Source of the DNA: Eubacterium sp.
GTDB lineage: Bacteria; Bacillota; Clostridia; Lachnospirales; Lachnospiraceae
Direction: 5' to 3'
Length of the DNA stretch: 37,271 bases
Assembly (NCBI GenBank): GCA_022796875.1
Contig: JAAWJJ010000037.1
Location: forward strand, 1-37,271
In this document: positions 1 through 8,331 of the stretch, piece after piece
Layout: each line of letters starts with the position of its first letter
Position numbering within the stretch: the stretch's first letter is position 1
Position numbers and translations under genes: made by a program
Notes under the pieces: model-generated
The model's database searches: none
What the model was told of the DNA's origin: nothing
Seen by the model: the letters and a program-made list of their open reading frames with translations, nothing else

Positions 1-1
1 G

Positions 2-241
2 AAACTGCCATCAGGAAACAGCGATTACATAGAATTTTACGATAAGAATGGGGAAATGGTGGCGACTTATTCCAATAATGGGTGGACGATGTATACCACC
101 AATGCGGAAGCTTCCAGACAGACGGAAATGTGCATGATCTATAACGAGGCGTGGGGAAACGCAAAGAGGGGCATTCCACTGGTGAATGAAAAATCGGGCA
201 ATGTGGAAAATCCACAGAATAGTTTTGATGCAAAAGCATAG
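2..241 (+). CDS. C-terminal fragment of an unrecognised small protein (5' end outside the window)
   Basis: The frame is already open at base 2 and runs to a TAG at 239-241, giving about 79 residues of a C-terminus. An internal ATG at 56 has no convincing ribosome binding site, so the true start most likely lies upstream of the window. The visible sequence is polar and soluble, with YIEFYDKNGEMVATYSNNGW-like text suggesting a beta-hairpin and no membrane segment or recognised catalytic motif. From memory, similar tails occur in small Lachnospiraceae proteins next to DUF6033-type genes, and a DUF6033-like gene follows at 691; this link is inference. No function is assigned. Confidence 0.5.
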   Translation, partial: KLPSGNSDYIEFYDKNGEMVATYSNNGWTMYTTNAEASRQTEMCMIYNEAWGNAKRGIPLVNEKSGNVENPQNSFDAKA

Positions 242-276
242 CAGGAAATAAATTTCAACGGCTTTATATCCCTGAT

Positions 277-598
277 ATGCTACAGTTTGACAAGGTAGAG
301 GCAGGCAATCTCGTCATTCTGACAGGGATAAAGGCAGCGCAGGATAAAGAGGCCAATCAGGATGAAAAAACCTTAGAGATGGTCGGCTGGGGTGCCCCGC
401 AGGGCGTAAAGGATGCGTGGATGGATGCGGCGAAAGAAGTAAATGCAAATGGCATGGGAATCCGGGGCAACGAAACAGGCACTGTATGATTTGGAGCATC
501 CCGTGGTATATACGCCCAGAAGCAAAGAGGTTCAGCAGGCGCGCATGAAAGAAGGGGAATTTTACAGAGCATTTTTGGAAAAGCTGGAACGGTTATAG
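277..598 (+). pseudogene. Unrecognised small gene split by a +1 frameshift
   Basis: An open frame with ATG at 277 (no visible ribosome binding site; the frame is open from 229) ends at a TGA at 487-489. The text that naturally continues it (ALYDLEHPVVYTPRSK, ending in FLEKLERL) is in the next frame and stops at 596-598. The frame switch falls at a run of four G at 464-467; removing one G joins the two halves into a protein of about 106 residues from 277. This could be a real inactivating mutation or a sequencing error. The protein is acidic and soluble and I do not recognise it. It lies between the preceding truncated tail and the DUF6033-like gene, all in the same direction. Confidence 0.5.
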
Positions 599-690
599 GC
601 GCTTTCCCCAATAAGCCACAAGGCGAATAAGACGGAGCAGGGGAGGCTCTGAATGCCAGAGGAGCCGCAGTATCGAAGGAGGATTTAAAA

Positions 691-1365
691 ATGGCTATCA
701 GCGGAGTAGGGCAAAATTTTTATCAGAACAATATGGAAACAAAGAGGAATACAAAAAATGTAAACAGTACGGATAAGTTTGCACTGGAAAAGACAGGAAG
801 TACGCAGGAATTATCGGAAGCGGAAGAAATGGAATTGTTCAAGAAGGAATTTTACGAAGACCTGTCTAAAGTCACAAACCACAGGACGGTGAGCAATGCG
901 GCTGTCAATATCTCGGAGGCGGCATTCAAAGCGATGAAAGAAGACCCGCAATACAGAGAGAAAGTTCTTTCGCTGATCCAGAGGGATTGGGGAGATTCCT
1001 ACGCGCCGAGGAACTGTTCCGTGCTGATAACTGTCGGTGCGACACTGAGTGAGTACAGGGCGGATTCATGGCCAGTGGGGTATGATTCGGAATTTGATAT
1101 GCGGTCACAGAATAGCTTCTATAAAAGGACGAGTGAAAAGAAAGATAAACAGAAAGAACTTCTGGAAGAATATCTGGAAAAGCGGGCGCAGGCTAATAGA
1201 CGGCAGCAGGGGCTATTGGATGAAAAGGTTGCAAAAGCGGAGCAGGAGAGAAGCAGACTGGAAAAGGCGTGGACTAGCAGCAAGCAGATGGCGGCGGCAT
1301 CCAGTGCCTATGAATCAAATATGATGACGGAAACTGTTGTAAGCGGCGATTCAATGCTTGGGTAA
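691..1365 (+). CDS. DUF6033-like protein of unknown function
   Basis: This encodes 224 residues from an ATG preceded by AGGAGG at about 678-683, which makes the start secure. The N-terminus (MAISGVGQNFYQNN) is low in complexity and probably disordered. The middle has a compact region around DWGDSYAPRNCSVLITVGAT. The last third is rich in Lys, Glu, Arg and Gln (about residues 145-200), consistent with a long coiled coil. There is no signal peptide or membrane segment. From memory this resembles the DUF6033 proteins of Lachnospiraceae, which have no known function; I cannot confirm the family without a profile search. It is the only apparently intact gene in the first 1.9 kb. Confidence 0.55.
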   Translation: MAISGVGQNFYQNNMETKRNTKNVNSTDKFALEKTGSTQELSEAEEMELFKKEFYEDLSKVTNHRTVSNAAVNISEAAFKAMKEDPQYREKVLSLIQRDWGDSYAPRNCSVLITVGATLSEYRADSWPVGYDSEFDMRSQNSFYKRTSEKKDKQKELLEEYLEKRAQANRRQQGLLDEKVAKAEQERSRLEKAWTSSKQMAAASSAYESNMMTETVVSGDSMLG

Positions 1366-1366
1366 A

Positions 1367-1546
1367 TGTTCTGACTTATTACAAGGAGTAGAGAGAGTTC
1401 TCTCCAAACTATCCGGTTTGCTTGCGGAGAATAAAATCGGTATTTTTACCGTGTAGACTTTCAACACAGATTATATTCTTATGAAAGAGGAAAACTTTGA
1501 CAGGGCGGCCATCATATTATCCTCGGCCGGATATGAAATAGTTTGA
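1367..1546 (+). pseudogene. Remnant of an ACT-domain (ACT_7-like) protein
   Basis: Directly after the DUF6033-like stop, a frame reads VERVLSKLSGLLAENKIGIF, then FTV, a TAG at 1454-1456, then TFNTDYILMKEENFDRAAII and SSAGYEIV before a TGA at 1544-1546. This closely matches, from memory, the C-terminal ACT domain of small bacterial ACT_7 proteins, in which a Ser normally sits where the TAG is found (TCG to TAG is one base change). No start codon or N-terminal half is present, so the gene is truncated upstream and also carries a nonsense codon. It is a decayed fragment. Confidence 0.6.
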
Positions 1547-1627
1547 CGCAAATCGGTTCTTTTGTCTGCCTGAAAAGTATCAGGTTATCAAAGCATTTAA
1601 AAATACTTTGACTTATGAAAGGAAAAT

Positions 1628-1888
1628 ATGATAATGAGAGGCAATACGTCGGCTGTTATTGCCGCAGTGTATGGAAACCGGCATTATGATAATGCTTTAT
1701 TGCAGATGAGAAACATTTTGGCGGAGCAGGGATTTTATGTAATAGCGGCAAGGACATTTATAGCGGAACATTCTGTTTTTCCGTCCGTGGCAGCGGGACG
1801 TCCGGATCAAAAAGATAAGGCGGCAATGAAAGAATTTGCAGTAACATGCGGTAAGATTCTTAAGGGAGTTTTGCAGAATACCGGATAG
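1628..1888 (+). pseudogene. Central fragment of an EFR1-type flavodoxin/ferredoxin protein
   Basis: An 86-residue open frame with an AAAGG sequence just upstream of the ATG. Its text (AVIAAVYGNRHYDNALLQM, then FIAEHS and AAGRPDQKD) matches the second half of the flavodoxin-like domain of EFR1-family electron-transfer proteins. Full-length members of roughly 250 residues begin with a flavin-binding loop and end with a two-cluster ferredoxin domain. Both ends are absent here, and an in-frame TGA at 1616-1618 prevents extension upstream. The fragment may still be translated but cannot be a complete redox protein. It belongs with the ACT remnant to a decayed stretch. Confidence 0.6.
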
Positions 1889-1892
1889 AATA

Positions 1893-1931
1893 AAAAAGGC
1901 AGAACAGTAATTCGTACCATTCTGCCTTTTT
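1893..1931. terminator. Bidirectional rho-independent terminator
   Basis: A perfect 12-bp stem (AAAAAGGCAGAA at 1893-1904, TTCTGCCTTTTT at 1920-1931) with a 15-base loop. It has A and T tracts on both sides, so it can end the rightward remnants and the leftward acetate transporter gene, which converge here. Confidence 0.85.
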
Positions 1932-1974
1932 ATGTATTGTTCTGGTATGATAAGAAACATACCGGATGATTATG

Positions 1975-2538
1975 TTACACCGGCATAATCGGTTTGTTGA
2001 ACTCGCCGTCCACAATTCCCGCTACTGCCGTATAGATTGCGGATGCTCCGCAGAAAATTCCTTCGATTCCGGCAATTTTGCCTACAACGGAACTTCCGGT
2101 AAAGTTTTCAATCGCAAGAAGCAAAAACAGAACGGCAAGCGTTCCGAATACAATCTGTGTGGCATGGTTTGCTTTTAATGTACCGATAAACATAAATATG
2201 GTAAAGATGCACCATAACAGCAGATAAAATCCCATCGAACGGCCGTCCCCGGCTGCAATTCCCAGTCCTTTCGGATTGACAAGTATGACAACAAGCGACC
2301 ACCAGAACAGTCCGTAAGCGGTAAATGCGGTAGCGCCAAATGTATTTCCGGCCTTAAACTCCATGAACCCTGCAATGACCTGGGCAAGTCCGCCCATGAA
2401 AATTCCCATTGCAATAATGACAACGGACATTTCAATAATTCCTGCATTGTGAAAGTTCAGCAGGCATGTGGTCATACCAAAACCGAGTAAGCCTAACGGT
2501 CCGGCACTTGCTTCGCGATGTTGTGTTGTTTCCGACAT
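1975..2538 (-). CDS. satP: Acetate uptake transporter, GPR1/FUN34/YaaH (SatP) family
   Basis: This encodes 187 residues, the usual length for SatP-type acetate/succinate channels. The N-terminus carries AGPLGLLGFGMTT, the family's NPxxLGL-like signature in slightly altered form. Six hydrophobic helices follow, consistent with a cytoplasmic-membrane protein that moves acetate with protons. AGGAGGG lies about 8 bases upstream of the ATG on the minus strand. It is monocistronic, with its own promoter at 2604-2632 and the shared terminator at 1893-1931. For a fermentative gut-type anaerobe it may handle acetate import or export. The family call is firm; substrate and direction are inferred from the family. 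Confidence 0.88.
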   Translation of the reverse strand: MSETTQHREASAGPLGLLGFGMTTCLLNFHNAGIIEMSVVIIAMGIFMGGLAQVIAGFMEFKAGNTFGATAFTAYGLFWWSLVVILVNPKGLGIAAGDGRSMGFYLLLWCIFTIFMFIGTLKANHATQIVFGTLAVLFLLLAIENFTGSSVVGKIAGIEGIFCGASAIYTAVAGIVDGEFNKPIMPV

Positions 2539-2603
2539 TCTTTTGTCCCTCCTATCCTATTTATCTGTAGTGTTTCATGGTATTTGCCATGGCAACAAAT
2601 TTT

Positions 2604-2632
2604 AGTATAATGATTTCAAATGGTAAAGTCAA
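2604..2632 (-). promoter_or_regulatory. Sigma-A promoter for the acetate transporter
   Basis: On the minus strand, TTGACT (2627-2632) and TATACT (2604-2609) are separated by exactly 17 bases. The predicted start near 2597 is followed by a short palindrome (CATGG, 6 bases, CCATG at 2575-2592) in the untranslated leader. Confidence 0.65.
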
Positions 2633-2767
2633 TATGTTTTCAAGGATGATTCCAAAAGCCGTTTTGCAGATTTCAAAAACATAAGTTGAAAAAATGAAAA
2701 AAGAATGATAGGATAGAAAAAAAGTATTGTACAGGAGAGCAGTAAAGCTGACAAAAGGAGGGCATAC

Positions 2768-3982
2768 ATGGAAACAGGACTGACAGTGGAAGAGGGCAGG
2801 GATCGGATATTGGCGTTATCCGAAGCAAAAGGTACGGAATATGTGGAAACCGAATTTGCCAACGGGCGTATTCTGTCGGAAGATATTTATGCACAGGAAA
2901 ATATACCTCCTTTTGACCGGTCGCCGTTAGACGGATATGCTTTACGCGCGCGGGATATTAAAGGGGCTTCCGGGGAAACGCCGGTTACGTTGAAAGTGAT
3001 CGAAGAAGTTCCGGCCGGCAGTGTTCCGACAAAAGAAGTTACCGAAATGGCCGCCGTAAAAATACTGACCGGCGCTCCGATACCGAAAGGCGCGGATTTG
3101 GTTGTAAAATATGAAGAAACCGAATTTACGGAAACGGAGGTAACGTTTTTCAAACCGGGAAAAAGCGGCGGAAATATCGTGCCGGCAGGAGAAGATATCA
3201 GGGCGGGACAGCTTGTGCTGTCAAAAGGAGAAAGGATTACTCCTGCCGTTTGCGGGATTATTGCCGGATTGGGCCGACCCAAAGTGCAGGTCTATCAAAA
3301 ACCGGTTGTTGCTTTTTTGAGTACCGGCAGCGAACTGATATCCGTCGGGGAACCGTTATCACCGGGGAAGATACGTAACAGCAGTGTATATACACTGAAA
3401 AGTTATTTGGAGGACGTGGGGGCAGAAACGATATTGTTGGGAAATGTCGTAGACGATCCGGAAGAGATTTCCGAAAAAATCCGCTCTTCCGTGGACGGAG
3501 CTGATATGATCGTTACAACCGGAGGAGTATCCGTCGGAGATTATGATTTTCTGATTCGGGTGATGGAACAGATCGGCGCCGAAATTTTATTCTGGAAAGA
3601 GAAACTGAAACCGGGCGGGGCTTTTCTCGCTTCCGTATATAAAGGAAAACCGGTGATCAGCCTGTCGGGGAATCCGTCTGCCGCCGCTGTCGCCATGATT
3701 TTGAACGTAGTGCCGGCGGTTCGCAAAATGTGTGGAAACAGGGAGTTCCTGTTGAAAGAAGCAACAGCAAAGCTGGCCGAAGATTATACAAAATCCAGTC
3801 CGAATATGCGGATAGTACCAGGGAAACTTGAGATCCGGGAAGGACAGGCAGTCGCCGTTTTGTCAGGCCATTCCGGAAACGGAATGCTTCACCCTCTGCA
3901 TGGCTGTAATATACTGGGCAGAATCGAGGCAGGGAGCAAGGGAATGAAAAAAGGAAACAGTATTTCTGTTTATTATATTTAG
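2768..3982 (+). CDS. moeA: Molybdopterin molybdenumtransferase MoeA
   Basis: This encodes 404 residues, the normal length, from an ATG with AGGAGGG upstream. MoeA inserts molybdate into adenylylated molybdopterin in the last step of molybdenum cofactor synthesis. The N-terminal part has IPPFDRSPLDGYALRARD and a typical MoeA domain II (ILTGAPIPKGAD). The MoCF-binding domain follows, with STGSEL at about residue 180, TTGGVSVGDYDF near 253 and SLSGNPSAA near 300. The C-terminal domain IV ends at VYYI. No other molybdenum genes are adjacent, so it is an orphan here. It lies divergent from the acetate transporter. Confidence 0.93.
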   Translation: METGLTVEEGRDRILALSEAKGTEYVETEFANGRILSEDIYAQENIPPFDRSPLDGYALRARDIKGASGETPVTLKVIEEVPAGSVPTKEVTEMAAVKILTGAPIPKGADLVVKYEETEFTETEVTFFKPGKSGGNIVPAGEDIRAGQLVLSKGERITPAVCGIIAGLGRPKVQVYQKPVVAFLSTGSELISVGEPLSPGKIRNSSVYTLKSYLEDVGAETILLGNVVDDPEEISEKIRSSVDGADMIVTTGGVSVGDYDFLIRVMEQIGAEILFWKEKLKPGGAFLASVYKGKPVISLSGNPSAAAVAMILNVVPAVRKMCGNREFLLKEATAKLAEDYTKSSPNMRIVPGKLEIREGQAVAVLSGHSGNGMLHPLHGCNILGRIEAGSKGMKKGNSISVYYI

Positions 3983-4127
3983 TATCAAATTTAATTACTA
4001 AACCCGTTTCTAAAATATCGGCAAAGAAACAAAAAAATTTATTTAAATTTTATTCATTTATTACTAGGAATTTATAGTAAAAGTATGTTACAATGAAGTG
4101 TCTAATTTACTATGGAGGAAGAGAAAC

Positions 4128-5153
4128 ATGGAAGACAATAGCCCAGAGATAAATATGAGTGATAAAATACGGAAGAGAAAACGGATTGACAGGATGAAAA
4201 CAGGATTACTTCTTATCATGTTGGTTTGGGTCGTTGTGTCCATTCTGGTCATCGTTTCTTTTGGTTTCAGACTGAACAGGCTGACGCAGCAGATGAAAGT
4301 ACTGCGTGAAAATCAGCTGGTGATTGATGATTATATCAAAGCAGAGAGTGAAATGATGGACAAAAAGGCAGAAGCCGCCCAGAAAGAAGCGGATGTATCG
4401 CAGTCTGCCAATAAGAAAGAGAAAGAAGATACTGATGTGAAAGAAACGGTGCCGCAGTCAGAGGAACTTTCAGAAGATACTTCAAAAGAAGAAATCAAAC
4501 CTCCGGTGCCGGAAGGCGTGCGCAAAGTTTACCTGACTTTCGATGACGGCCCCAGTATTTATACGGAAGAAATCCTGGATATCCTCGACCAGTATCAGGT
4601 GAAAGCCACATTTTTTGTAATCGGAAAAGAAGACGAGCATTCTGTGGAAATGTATAAAGAAATTGTAGCTCGGGGGCATACGCTGGGGATGCATTCTTTT
4701 TCTCATAAATACAATGAGATTTACGATTCGATGGATGCGTTTATTGCCGATTTTACTTCGATCAGAGATTATCTGACCAATATTACGGGAAAAGTTCCGG
4801 CCTTTTATCGGTTCCCTGGTGGGAGCAGCAATCAGGTATGTAATACCGATATGGAAGAGTTTATCCAGTATCTGAACGAACAGGGGATCACTTATTTTGA
4901 TTGGAACGTATCGAGTGGCGATGCCACGAGTAATACATATACGACTCAGGATGTCATGGACAATGTTATGATGGATGTCAATAAATATGATACTTCTGTT
5001 GTTTTAATGCATGACACTTCGGCAAAGCATGCAACGGTAGAATCGCTTCCGGCATTGCTGGAACAGCTACTTGCAGATGGCGATGCCATTTTGCCGATTG
5101 ATGAATCAACGGCTCCTGTGCAGCATATTTCGGCGAAAAGCGTAACACAATAA
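4128..5153 (+). CDS. Membrane-anchored polysaccharide deacetylase (PgdA-like)
   Basis: About 341 residues from the ATG at 4128, which has GGAGG at 4114-4118; the in-frame ATG at 4098 lacks a site. A basic N-terminus precedes one membrane helix (about residues 24-45), then an acidic/Lys linker (about 60-125) and an extracellular NodB domain. All NodB motifs are visible: TFDDGPS (about 137), the metal-binding HSFSH (about 189), RFPGGSS, WNVSSGD and VVLMHD. The metal triad (second Asp of DDG and both His) is intact. The family removes N-acetyl groups from peptidoglycan or other wall glycans, often giving lysozyme resistance. The exact glycan is not determinable here. Confidence 0.87.
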   Translation: MEDNSPEINMSDKIRKRKRIDRMKTGLLLIMLVWVVVSILVIVSFGFRLNRLTQQMKVLRENQLVIDDYIKAESEMMDKKAEAAQKEADVSQSANKKEKEDTDVKETVPQSEELSEDTSKEEIKPPVPEGVRKVYLTFDDGPSIYTEEILDILDQYQVKATFFVIGKEDEHSVEMYKEIVARGHTLGMHSFSHKYNEIYDSMDAFIADFTSIRDYLTNITGKVPAFYRFPGGSSNQVCNTDMEEFIQYLNEQGITYFDWNVSSGDATSNTYTTQDVMDNVMMDVNKYDTSVVLMHDTSAKHATVESLPALLEQLLADGDAILPIDESTAPVQHISAKSVTQ

Positions 5154-5271
5154 CAAGTACAACAGAAATTAAGTTTTTCATTAAAACGCCGAACACAGGA
5201 AGCATGTTTTCTTAATACTTGAGTGCGTGAAGCACATTTGTGTTCTACAGTATAATCTAGGGAGGAATGAG

Positions 5272-6261
5272 ATGGGATTTTTTAAGGACTTTAAGGAAGA
5301 TTTGACACAAGTGGCGAAAGAGCTGATGCCTGGCGATGGGGAAATTACAAATGTAGACGATCTGCAGGTAAACACTTTGGAACAGGATATTGACGTTCAG
5401 TCGGAGCTTGCGAAACTGGACGGTTTGTTGGAAGAAGTACCGGAAATCATACAGGAACAGCCAAAAACCCCGAAAGAAGAGCCGATGGCGGAAGTGCCGC
5501 AGATGAAAGCGGCGAAGCCAAAACAGCCGGCAGTGCAGGAAATAGAAGAAACGGAACCGGCTGCCATGCAGAAAATAGAAGAATCGGTATCGGCCGGGGA
5601 ACCGAAAGAGAAAAGACCGGAACCGGAAGTTACGGCAGAACCGGTAAAAAAGCCTGATTTACAAAAAGCAGAAAAAATGCAAGAAAAGAAAGAGGAGGAT
5701 ATTATGGTGAATACAATGGAAGGAATGGAAAGACAGAACGCAGAGGAAATCAAAGAAGAAGTACCGGTAACGGAAACGGTGATTCCGGAAGAAAAAGAGG
5801 TTTCCGATGAAGAAGCCATTATTACGAAAGGGATGAAAGTAACCGGTAATATCGAAACGGCAGGTTCTATCGAAATCCAGGGAAATATTGTCGGTAATGT
5901 AGCTTGTAACGGAAAGATTGTAGTTACAGGGTGCATTAAAGGAAATTCGGAAGCAGCGGAATTTTTTGCGGATACGGCAAAGGTGGAAGGCGAAATCAAA
6001 ACCAGCGGAACCGTAAAAATCGGTCTTGGTTCTGTGATTATCGGCAATATTGAAGCAAGTTCCGCAGTTATTGCCGGGGCGATCAAAGGCGATATTGACG
6101 TAAAAGGCCCTGTTGTTGTAGATACGTCTGCAGTCGTTATGGGTAATATCAAGTCACGTTCCGTACAGATCAATAACGGCGCTGTGATTGAAGGTTTCTG
6201 CTCTCAGTGTTATGCGGATGTGGATGTGGACAGCCTTTTCGGAAACAATGGAGTTGAATAA
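5272..6261 (+). CDS. Bactofilin-type polymer-forming protein with a long acidic N-terminal region
   Basis: 329 residues from the ATG at 5272, preceded by GGGAGG at 5260-5265; the upstream in-frame ATG at 5227 has no site. The last ~130 residues (from about 186, ITKGMKVTGNIETAGSIEIQ) carry the short repeating Gly/Ile/Val strands of the bactofilin right-handed beta-helix, which self-assembles into filaments. The first ~185 residues are rich in Glu, Pro, Lys and Ala and probably disordered. This extension is longer than in typical bactofilins of 120-200 residues. Its stop overlaps the pyrH start (TAATG), suggesting translational coupling. A role in cell shape or envelope organisation is inferred from the family. 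Confidence 0.85.
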   Translation: MGFFKDFKEDLTQVAKELMPGDGEITNVDDLQVNTLEQDIDVQSELAKLDGLLEEVPEIIQEQPKTPKEEPMAEVPQMKAAKPKQPAVQEIEETEPAAMQKIEESVSAGEPKEKRPEPEVTAEPVKKPDLQKAEKMQEKKEEDIMVNTMEGMERQNAEEIKEEVPVTETVIPEEKEVSDEEAIITKGMKVTGNIETAGSIEIQGNIVGNVACNGKIVVTGCIKGNSEAAEFFADTAKVEGEIKTSGTVKIGLGSVIIGNIEASSAVIAGAIKGDIDVKGPVVVDTSAVVMGNIKSRSVQINNGAVIEGFCSQCYADVDVDSLFGNNGVE

Positions 6262-6956
6262 TGAAAAGAGTATTGTTGAAGCTTAGCGGAGAAGCACTGG
6301 CAGGAGCCAAAAAGACCGGGTATGACGAGCCGACAGTGACGGCAGTGGCAAAGCAGGTGAAAAAACTGGCGGAGCAGGGTATAGAAGTCGGTATCGTGAT
6401 TGGCGGCGGTAATTTCTGGCGCGGCCGTACAAGCGAAACGATTGACCGCACCAAAGCGGATCAGATCGGAATGTTGGCTACGGTAATGAACTGTATTTAT
6501 GTGTCCGAGATTTTCCGTTCCGTCGGGATGGATACGGATATTATGACACCGTTTGCGTGCAGTTCGTTTACGGTTCCGTTTTCCAAAGATGCGGTAAAGA
6601 AAGCTTTCGCGGAGAAGAAAGTGCTGTTTTTTGCAGGCGGGACCGGCCATCCGTATTTTTCCACCGATACGGCGACGGTGCTGCGCGCCGTTGAGATCGA
6701 AGCGGACGTCATTCTGCTGGCGAAAGCTGTGGACGGCGTGTATGATTCGGATCCGGCTGTAAATCCGGACGCGCATCGTTTTGACAGTATCGGGATAGAG
6801 GAAGTGATTGATAAGAAGCTGGCAGTGATGGATCTTACCGCGTCGATCATGAGTATGGAAAACAAAATGCCGATGTATGTATTTGCGCTGCAGGAAGTAG
6901 ACAGTATCGTAAAAGCAATCACGGGCGATTTTAACGGCACGAAAGTAACGGTATAG
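6261..6956 (+). CDS. pyrH: UMP kinase
   Basis: 231 residues. It phosphorylates UMP to UDP with ATP and is essential for pyrimidine and wall-precursor supply. Amino acid kinase motifs are clear: LKLSGEALAG at the N-terminus, GGGNFWRGR near residue 50, DQIGMLATVMN near 70, and the C-terminal NTP region (LLAKAVDGVYDSDP). The ATG overlaps the bactofilin stop by one base. The next gene, frr, begins 9 bases after its stop, the pairing seen in most bacteria. Confidence 0.97.
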   Translation: MKRVLLKLSGEALAGAKKTGYDEPTVTAVAKQVKKLAEQGIEVGIVIGGGNFWRGRTSETIDRTKADQIGMLATVMNCIYVSEIFRSVGMDTDIMTPFACSSFTVPFSKDAVKKAFAEKKVLFFAGGTGHPYFSTDTATVLRAVEIEADVILLAKAVDGVYDSDPAVNPDAHRFDSIGIEEVIDKKLAVMDLTASIMSMENKMPMYVFALQEVDSIVKAITGDFNGTKVTV

Positions 6957-6965
6957 GAGGAAAAG

Positions 6966-7520
6966 ATGGTTGGTAATTTAGATCAGTATGAAGTGAAAAT
7001 GAAGAAATCCTTTCAGAATCTGTTGGACGAATTCGGCACAGTCAGAGCCGGAAGGGCAAACCCTCATGTATTGGACAGAATTAAAGTGGATTATTACGGT
7101 ACTCCGACGGCGATTCAGCAGGTGGCAAACGTATCTGTCCCGGAACCGCGGATGATTTTGATTCAGCCGTGGGAAGCTTCTATGGTAAAAGAAATTGAAA
7201 GAGCCATTCTGGTTTCCGATTTGGGGATTAATCCGACAAACGACGGCAAAATGATCCGTCTGGCATTTCCGGAACTGACGGAAGAGCGCAGAAAAGAACT
7301 GGCAAAAGACGTGAAGAAAAAAGGAGAAAACGCGAAAGTTGCCGTTCGGAATATTCGTCGGGATGCAAATGATATGTTGAAAAAAGCAGGGAAAAATTCT
7401 GATGTATCCGAGGATGAAATCAAGGAACAGGAAACAAAAGTACAGAAGATGACGGATAAATTTATTGCTGACATTGATAAAGCTGTTGAGGATAAGACAA
7501 AGGAGATATTGACCGTATAA
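6966..7520 (+). CDS. frr: Ribosome recycling factor
   Basis: 184 residues, the standard length. It splits the post-termination ribosome together with EF-G. The text shows the N-terminal helix with GTVRAGRANPHVLDRIKVDY, the beta domain (YYGTPTAIQQVANVSVPEPR) and the long C-terminal helical bundle (FPELTEERRKELAKDVKK). GGAGG sits 6 bases before the ATG. A strong terminator follows at 7535-7566, so pyrH-frr, possibly with the bactofilin gene, forms one unit. Confidence 0.97.
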   Translation: MVGNLDQYEVKMKKSFQNLLDEFGTVRAGRANPHVLDRIKVDYYGTPTAIQQVANVSVPEPRMILIQPWEASMVKEIERAILVSDLGINPTNDGKMIRLAFPELTEERRKELAKDVKKKGENAKVAVRNIRRDANDMLKKAGKNSDVSEDEIKEQETKVQKMTDKFIADIDKAVEDKTKEILTV

Positions 7521-7534
7521 AAGATATTTTGGTA

Positions 7535-7566
7535 GGGGACATAGCAGAAAATATGTCCCTTTTTTC
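7535..7566 (+). terminator. Rho-independent terminator after frr
   Basis: Stem GGGACATA (7536-7543) with TATGTCCC (7552-7559), 8-base loop, followed by at least six T. It separates pyrH-frr from the uppS operon. Confidence 0.85.
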
Positions 7567-7608
7567 TTCTATGTAAAGTCAAATTATACAAATTCAGGAG
7601 ATATGGAT

Positions 7609-8331
7609 ATGGAAAAAGTACCACAGCATGTAGCGGTCATACTGGACGGAAACGGACGCTGGGCAAAGTCAAAAGGGATGCCGCGGAATTACGGCCATGC
7701 GCAGGGCGCGAAAACACTGGAAGAAATCGTAGAATCTTCTGCTAAAATTGGAATAAAATATCTAACGGTATATGCATTTTCCACGGAGAACTGGGGCAGG
7801 CCGGAGGAAGAAGTGAAAGCGCTGATGAATCTGCTCGGCACATATTTGAAGAAATGTCTGAAAATGAGTATCAAACATAATATGAAAGTGCGTATTCTCG
7901 GAGCAAAAGAAGCGCTGACGCCGGAACTGCAAAAGGAAATTGAAAACCTGGAAGAGGTTTCCAAAGATTTTACAGGGTTGAATTTTCAGATTGCCTTAAA
8001 TTACGGAAGCCGCGATGAAATGCTGCGTGCTATGCAAAAGATGGCCAACGACATAAAAGAAGAGAAACTTTCACCGGAAGAGATTACTGCGGAAGTTTTT
8101 TCGGATTACCTGGATACCAGGGGGATTCCGGATCCGGATCTTCTGATCCGTACGAGCGGGGAACAGCGGATCTCCAACTATTTACTGTGGCAGATCGCTT
8201 ACAGCGAATTGTATTTTACAGACGTGCCATGGCCTGATTTCCATACGGAGGAACTTAAAAAAGCTGTAGAGGCCTATGCTTCCCGTGACCGTCGGTATGG
8301 AGGGGTTAAGGAGGAGCGTAGCCATGTTTAA
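7609..8331 (+). CDS. uppS: Undecaprenyl (polyprenyl) diphosphate synthase
   Basis: This cis-prenyltransferase extends farnesyl-PP to the lipid carrier for peptidoglycan and teichoic acids. Motifs are HVAVILDGNGRWAKSKG (substrate P-loop with catalytic Asp), GHAQGAKTLEEI, FSTENWGRP, and the C-terminal RTSGEQRISNYLLWQ and SELYFTDVPWPDF. Two starts are possible. CAGGAG ends at 7600, only 2 bases from the ATG at 7603 but 8 bases from the ATG at 7609, so 7609 (240 residues, starting MEKVPQHV) is preferred. Its end overlaps cdsA by 8 bases. Confidence 0.95.
   Translation: MEKVPQHVAVILDGNGRWAKSKGMPRNYGHAQGAKTLEEIVESSAKIGIKYLTVYAFSTENWGRPEEEVKALMNLLGTYLKKCLKMSIKHNMKVRILGAKEALTPELQKEIENLEEVSKDFTGLNFQIALNYGSRDEMLRAMQKMANDIKEEKLSPEEITAEVFSDYLDTRGIPDPDLLIRTSGEQRISNYLLWQIAYSELYFTDVPWPDFHTEELKKAVEAYASRDRRYGGVKEERSHV

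Noticed and set aside
1547..1627. Short reading frame FFCLPEKYQVIKAFKNTLTY between the ACT and EFR1 remnants
   Set aside because: Too short, without a start codon, and matches no family I know; probably chance or more decay.
3978..4002. Inverted repeat TTTAGTA/TACTAAA around the moeA stop as a terminator or operator
   Set aside because: Only 7 AT-rich base pairs with no T tract after it; too weak to call.
5397..6173. 258-codon minus-strand ORF opposite the bactofilin gene
   Set aside because: Its protein is compositionally odd (Ser/Ile/Thr/Pro-rich) and mirrors the Glu/Lys-rich sense strand; the plus-strand gene has clear homology and a ribosome binding site.
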